Source of the DNA: Sphingobacterium hungaricum
GTDB taxonomy: Bacteria; Bacteroidota; Bacteroidia; Sphingobacteriales; Sphingobacteriaceae
Length of the DNA stretch: 64,000 nt
Assembly (NCBI RefSeq): GCF_015210005.1
Contig: NZ_MU158698.1
Coordinates: forward strand, 1,845,352 to 1,909,351
Direction of reading: 5' to 3'
The translations under genes were made by a program, and so were the position numbers. Below the pieces are notes generated by a model. It saw only the letters and a program-made list of their open reading frames with translations, made no database searches and had not been told where the DNA came from. Shown one piece after another: positions 61,525-64,000 of the stretch. How positions within the stretch are numbered: position 1 is the stretch's first letter; each line of letters begins with the position of its first letter.

Positions 61525-61881
61525 ATGAACAGTGACTTTGTAAGGGAAATCTTTTATTATGAAAACTATTATCTGGATTTTTTCAATTCATTGAATCCGG
61601 AGGTCAAAAAGAAATTTAACTGGACATTGCAATTAATTTCTACTTTAGAAAGAATTCCAGAAAAGTATTTCAAGCACTTGACAGACTCTTCTGGGATTTA
61701 TGAAATTAGGGTTGAAGTTGGTTCAAATTGTTACCGGGTTTTTAGTTTTTTTGATAAAGGGAAGTTAATCATTCTCCTAAATGGTTTTCATAAGAAATCC
61801 ACAAAAACTCCTTTAAAGGAACTGGAATTAGCAGAAAAACTCAAAATAAGATACTTCAATGAGCAAAAAAACAGGAAATGA
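61525..61881 (+). CDS. RelE/Gp49-family toxin (HigB-like)
   Basis: 118 residues. The C-terminal IYEIRVEVGSNCYRVFSFFDKGKLIILLNGFHKKSTKTPLKELELAEKLKIRYF is the Gp49/RelE fold (strand-loop-strand, GFHKKSTKTP then a helix), as in many HigB-type toxins that cut mRNA on the ribosome. The N-terminal helices (SDFVREIFYYENYYLDFFNSLNPEVKKKFNWTLQLISTLE) wrap the core. Its stop overlaps the antitoxin start by 23 nt, the usual toxin-first arrangement for this family. Confidence 0.85.
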   Translation: MNSDFVREIFYYENYYLDFFNSLNPEVKKKFNWTLQLISTLERIPEKYFKHLTDSSGIYEIRVEVGSNCYRVFSFFDKGKLIILLNGFHKKSTKTPLKELELAEKLKIRYFNEQKNRK

Positions 61882-62179
61882 AAAATTGACTTCTTTTGCA
61901 ACGCATTTAGATGAGCAATATGGAGTTAGGGGTAGCCTTGCTAGAGAGCAGTATGAATCTGAATTTGATGCGTTTAAGCTAGGTGCAATGATTCAAGAAT
62001 TGCGAGTTGAACAAGGATTAACACAAGAACAACTTGCGCAAAAATGCGGAACTACGAAAACCTACATATCACGCATAGAAAATAATGCGAGTGATATTAG
62101 GCTCTCTACGTTGATGCGAATAATTAACCAGGGCTTCGGAAGACATTTGAAGCTTAATATTTCCGTAGTAGACCAATAG
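61859..62179 (+). CDS. XRE-family antitoxin of the Gp49-type pair
   Basis: 106 residues. The N-terminus carries KLTSFATHLDEQYGVRGSLAREQYESEFDAFKLG, often seen in antitoxins of this pairing, followed by a helix-turn-helix at about 44-78 (QELRVEQGLTQEQLAQKCGTTKTYISRIENNASDIRLSTL). It should neutralise the toxin encoded just upstream and repress their shared promoter. The two genes overlap by 23 nt, so they are translated together. Confidence 0.9.
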   Translation: MSKKTGNEKLTSFATHLDEQYGVRGSLAREQYESEFDAFKLGAMIQELRVEQGLTQEQLAQKCGTTKTYISRIENNASDIRLSTLMRIINQGFGRHLKLNISVVDQ

Positions 62180-62198
62180 CTGACAGCTATTTTTTTTA
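62173..62198 (+). terminator. Terminator of the toxin-antitoxin pair
   Basis: Short stem ATAGCT / AGCTAT with loop GAC, then 8 T; overlaps the antitoxin stop codon. Confidence 0.6.
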
Positions 62199-62407
62199 AT
62201 TACCTTTGCAAGAGTTATTGAGGTGAATTTGGCTGTCGAATAATTTATTTGATTGACGGATTCGAATTACTTTGTTGGTAAGTAGAAGCCTAAGATTTAT
62301 TCTTGAACAGAAGAATTTTGATTAACACATTTCATTTTTTCTGTTTTTAGGAAATCATTTGCATTTATTTCCATACTCAACCTTTACATATTATAATAAA
62401 AAACATT

Positions 62408-63304
62408 TTGTCGACACAAATACAACTTCTTACCCCACAGCATTGGAAAGATTATGAATTAATCGATTGTGGAAATTTTGAAAAACTTGAACGCTTCGGT
62501 GATGTCATATTAATCCGTCCTGAACCGCAAGCCGTTTGGCCTAAAACGCTTTCAGAGGCTGAATGGAATAAACGATACCATATAAAATTTAAAGGACGCT
62601 CTGCAACTACAGGTGAATGGGCAAAGAAAGACCCGCATGCTAAAGACCGCTGGCACATTTCTTATAAAAACAACGATGCTGCCATCAAATTTCGATTGGG
62701 ATTAACGTCATTCAAACATGTCGGAATATTTCCTGAACAAGCGGTGAATTGGGATTATATTACAGAAAGCATAAAATCATTTTCTAACCCGAAACCTAAA
62801 GTATTAAATCTTTTTGCCTACACAGGCGGTGCATCTTTGATTGCAAAAGGGGCAGGTGCGGATACGACACACGTAGACTCGATTAAACAAGTTGTGACTT
62901 GGGCAAATGAAAATCAGGAAATCTCTGGGCTTACTGATATTCGCTGGGTTGTTGAAGATGCTTTGAAATTTGTTAAAAGAGAATTAAAGCGCGGAAATAC
63001 CTACAACGGAATTATTTTGGACCCGCCAGCCTATGGGCACGGACCGAAAGGGGAGAAATGGAAGTTAGAAGACCACATATTAGAAATGATGCAAGATGTG
63101 GTTCAGCTGCTAGACCCAAAAGAACATTTCTTGATTTTGAATACCTATTCCTTAGGGTTTTCGTCCATTATTGTAGAGAATTTGATTAAATCGTCTTTTC
63201 CTAAAGTAGAAAATTTAGAAGTAGGGGAGTTGTATCTGCAAGCTACAGCTGGTCCAAAACTACCATTGGGTGTTTTTGGGAAATTCAGGAAGTTTTCAAA
63301 GTAA
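62408..63304 (+). CDS. RlmI-like SAM-dependent RNA methyltransferase
   Basis: 298 residues from a TTG start. SAM motif I is VLNLFAYTGGASL (about residues 133-145), VDSIKQVVTWANEN provides the acidic ribose-binding strand, and ILDPPAYGHG is motif IV (about 201-210). This resembles the RlmI/RlmK group (PF10672) that methylates 23S rRNA, but the N-terminal PUA domain is replaced by a region with WPKTLSEAEWNKRYHIKFKGRSATTGEW. The target base is unknown. The 229-bp stretch before it contains no other gene; a TACCTTTG box at 62201-62208 is far from the start. A strong terminator follows. Confidence 0.85.
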   Translation: MSTQIQLLTPQHWKDYELIDCGNFEKLERFGDVILIRPEPQAVWPKTLSEAEWNKRYHIKFKGRSATTGEWAKKDPHAKDRWHISYKNNDAAIKFRLGLTSFKHVGIFPEQAVNWDYITESIKSFSNPKPKVLNLFAYTGGASLIAKGAGADTTHVDSIKQVVTWANENQEISGLTDIRWVVEDALKFVKRELKRGNTYNGIILDPPAYGHGPKGEKWKLEDHILEMMQDVVQLLDPKEHFLILNTYSLGFSSIIVENLIKSSFPKVENLEVGELYLQATAGPKLPLGVFGKFRKFSK

Positions 63305-63312
63305 AAGCTTTT

Positions 63313-63342
63313 TAAATTAAAAAGTAAAAAGTAAAAATTCAA
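63313..63342. repeat. AAAAAGT-rich tract
   Basis: AAAAAGTAAAAAGTAAAAAT-type tract right after the methyltransferase stop, like those at 42041 and 63838. Confidence 0.45.
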
Positions 63343-63362
63343 AAACCGTTCTTGGTTTATAC

Positions 63363-63401
63363 AATGGCTAGTATGCGTGATTGCAGACTAGCCATTTTTT
63401 T
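63363..63401 (+). terminator. Terminator of the methyltransferase gene
   Basis: Stem ATGGCTAGT / ACTAGCCAT with further TGC/GCA pairs inside, then TTTTTTT. Confidence 0.92.
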
Positions 63402-63428
63402 GAAGTCCAGTTAGAGATAAGTTTATTT

Positions 63429-64000
63429 AATGCGTCAACTCTGCGAAACTCAGTGCCTCCTCTGTGGAACTTTGCGGTTAGCCTTCTAAAAAACAAAGGA
63501 CGCAGAAGACACGGAGAAAACGCAGAATACACGGAGGTTGTTAAAACGCCAACTCTGCGAAACTCAGTGCCTCCTCCGTGGGACTTTGCGGTCAGCCTTT
63601 CTAAAAAGCAAAGGACGCAGAAGACACAGAGAAGACGCAAAAGACACAGAGTTTATTTAATGCCTCAGCTCTGCGAAACTCAGTGCCTCCTCTGTGGAAC
63701 TTTGCGGTTAGCCTTTCTAAAAAACAAAGGACGCAGAAGACATGGAAAAAACGCAGAATATACTGAGGTTGTTTAAAACGCCAACTCTGCGAAACTCAGC
63801 GCCTCCTCTGTGGAACTTTGCGTCCAACCTTTTTAAGGTTAAAAGTAAAAATTCGAAAATATGGAAAGCGTTTGACAAGATAAGAGACCGCAGAAGACAC
63901 AGAGAAGACGCAGAATACACGGAGGTTGTTTAAAACGCCAACTCTGCGAAACTCAGCGCCTCCTCCGTGGGACTTTGCGATCAGCCTTTCTAAAAAATAA
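63429..64000. repeat. Tandem array of about 118-bp units, continuing past the window end
   Basis: Four complete units and one truncated unit begin at about 63430, 63547, 63661, 63779 and 63936. Each begins with CTCTGCGAAACTCAG and CTTTGCG, continues with a GGACGCAGAAGACA segment and ends near CGGAGGTTGTTTAAAACGCC (varied in copy 2). The two halves of a unit are partly complementary (CTCTGCG/CGCAGAAG; CCTCCGTG/CACGGAGG). Unit 4 has about 40 extra bases including an AAAAGTAAAAATTC tract. Several frames are open through it, but they merely follow the repeat and are not credible genes. Confidence 0.85.

Noticed and set aside
62201..62208. TACCTTTG as promoter of the RlmI-like gene
   Set aside because: 200 nt from the start codon and no -33 partner; chance is likely in AT-rich DNA.
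63381..63933. Open reading frames of 60-131 codons inside the terminal tandem array on both strands
   Set aside because: They are open because the repeat unit happens to lack stops; their products only echo the repeat, and several frames overlap.
63429..64000. CRISPR array
   Set aside because: Units are about 118 bp, are similar throughout rather than repeat plus unique spacer, and no cas gene is near.

Overview
The window looks like a chromosomal segment of a Bacteroidota bacterium, most likely Sphingobacteriaceae-like. Supporting signs are a TonB-dependent receptor with a DUF4374 lipoprotein, a type IX secretion sorting domain, DUF4292, CreD and DUF6157 proteins, a long-form IspG, weak Shine-Dalgarno sites, and several promoters fitting the Bacteroidota consensus (TTTG or TTG, about 20 nt, then TAnnTTTG). 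This placement is inference from gene content; no rRNA is present.

Layout. 1-2.9 kb: end of a TonB receptor plus surface lipoprotein, probably xenosiderophore uptake. 3.0-8.9 kb: a secreted protein, a divergent Rossmann protein, a minus-strand run (DUF6157, secreted protein, a 15-codon higB remnant, higA, tam), and pckA. 9.0-16.6 kb: an AT-rich accessory island that opens with a decayed tyrosine recombinase. It holds a DUF1016/YhcG PD-(D/E)XK nuclease, Ada, a DHA2 drug exporter, and two minus-strand genes (WapI-like immunity protein; membrane-anchored PIN-like protein), each followed by a related inverted-repeat element, like gene cassettes. 16.6-20.5 kb: SnoaL lipoprotein, GNAT, and the rplM-rpsI-rpsB-tsf translation cluster. 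20.7-27.7 kb: envelope block (TPR, DUF4292, EnvC-like, TatA, MltD-type transglycosylase, NlpC/P60) with a PyrR-like phosphoribosyltransferase. 28.0-32.9 kb: threonine operon thrA-thrB-thrC behind a leader peptide and attenuator. 33-37 kb: YceI, GNAT, a Fic gene bracketed by direct repeats, trigger factor, tRNA-Leu. 37.4-39.9 kb: membrane protein, winged-helix regulator and CreD, with the same palindromic operator in front of the first and third genes. 40-54 kb: S9 peptidase, MlaD, amidase, LptD, CinA, E2 acyltransferase, MATE exporter, second TatA, Tex. 54-61.5 kb: Kup, small T9SS protein, IspG, LiaF-like protein, MlaE-MlaF. 61.5-64 kb: a Gp49/XRE toxin-antitoxin pair, an RlmI-like methyltransferase, and a tandem array of about 118-bp units running off the end.

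Most of the window is core physiology: envelope biogenesis and lipid transport (MlaD, MlaE and MlaF encoded at two loci, LptD, amidase, EnvC, MltD), translation, amino-acid and isoprenoid synthesis. The less ordinary parts are the cassette-like pair at 13.7-16.5 kb, the repeat-bracketed Fic gene, the threonine attenuator, the paired CreD operators and the terminal repeat array.
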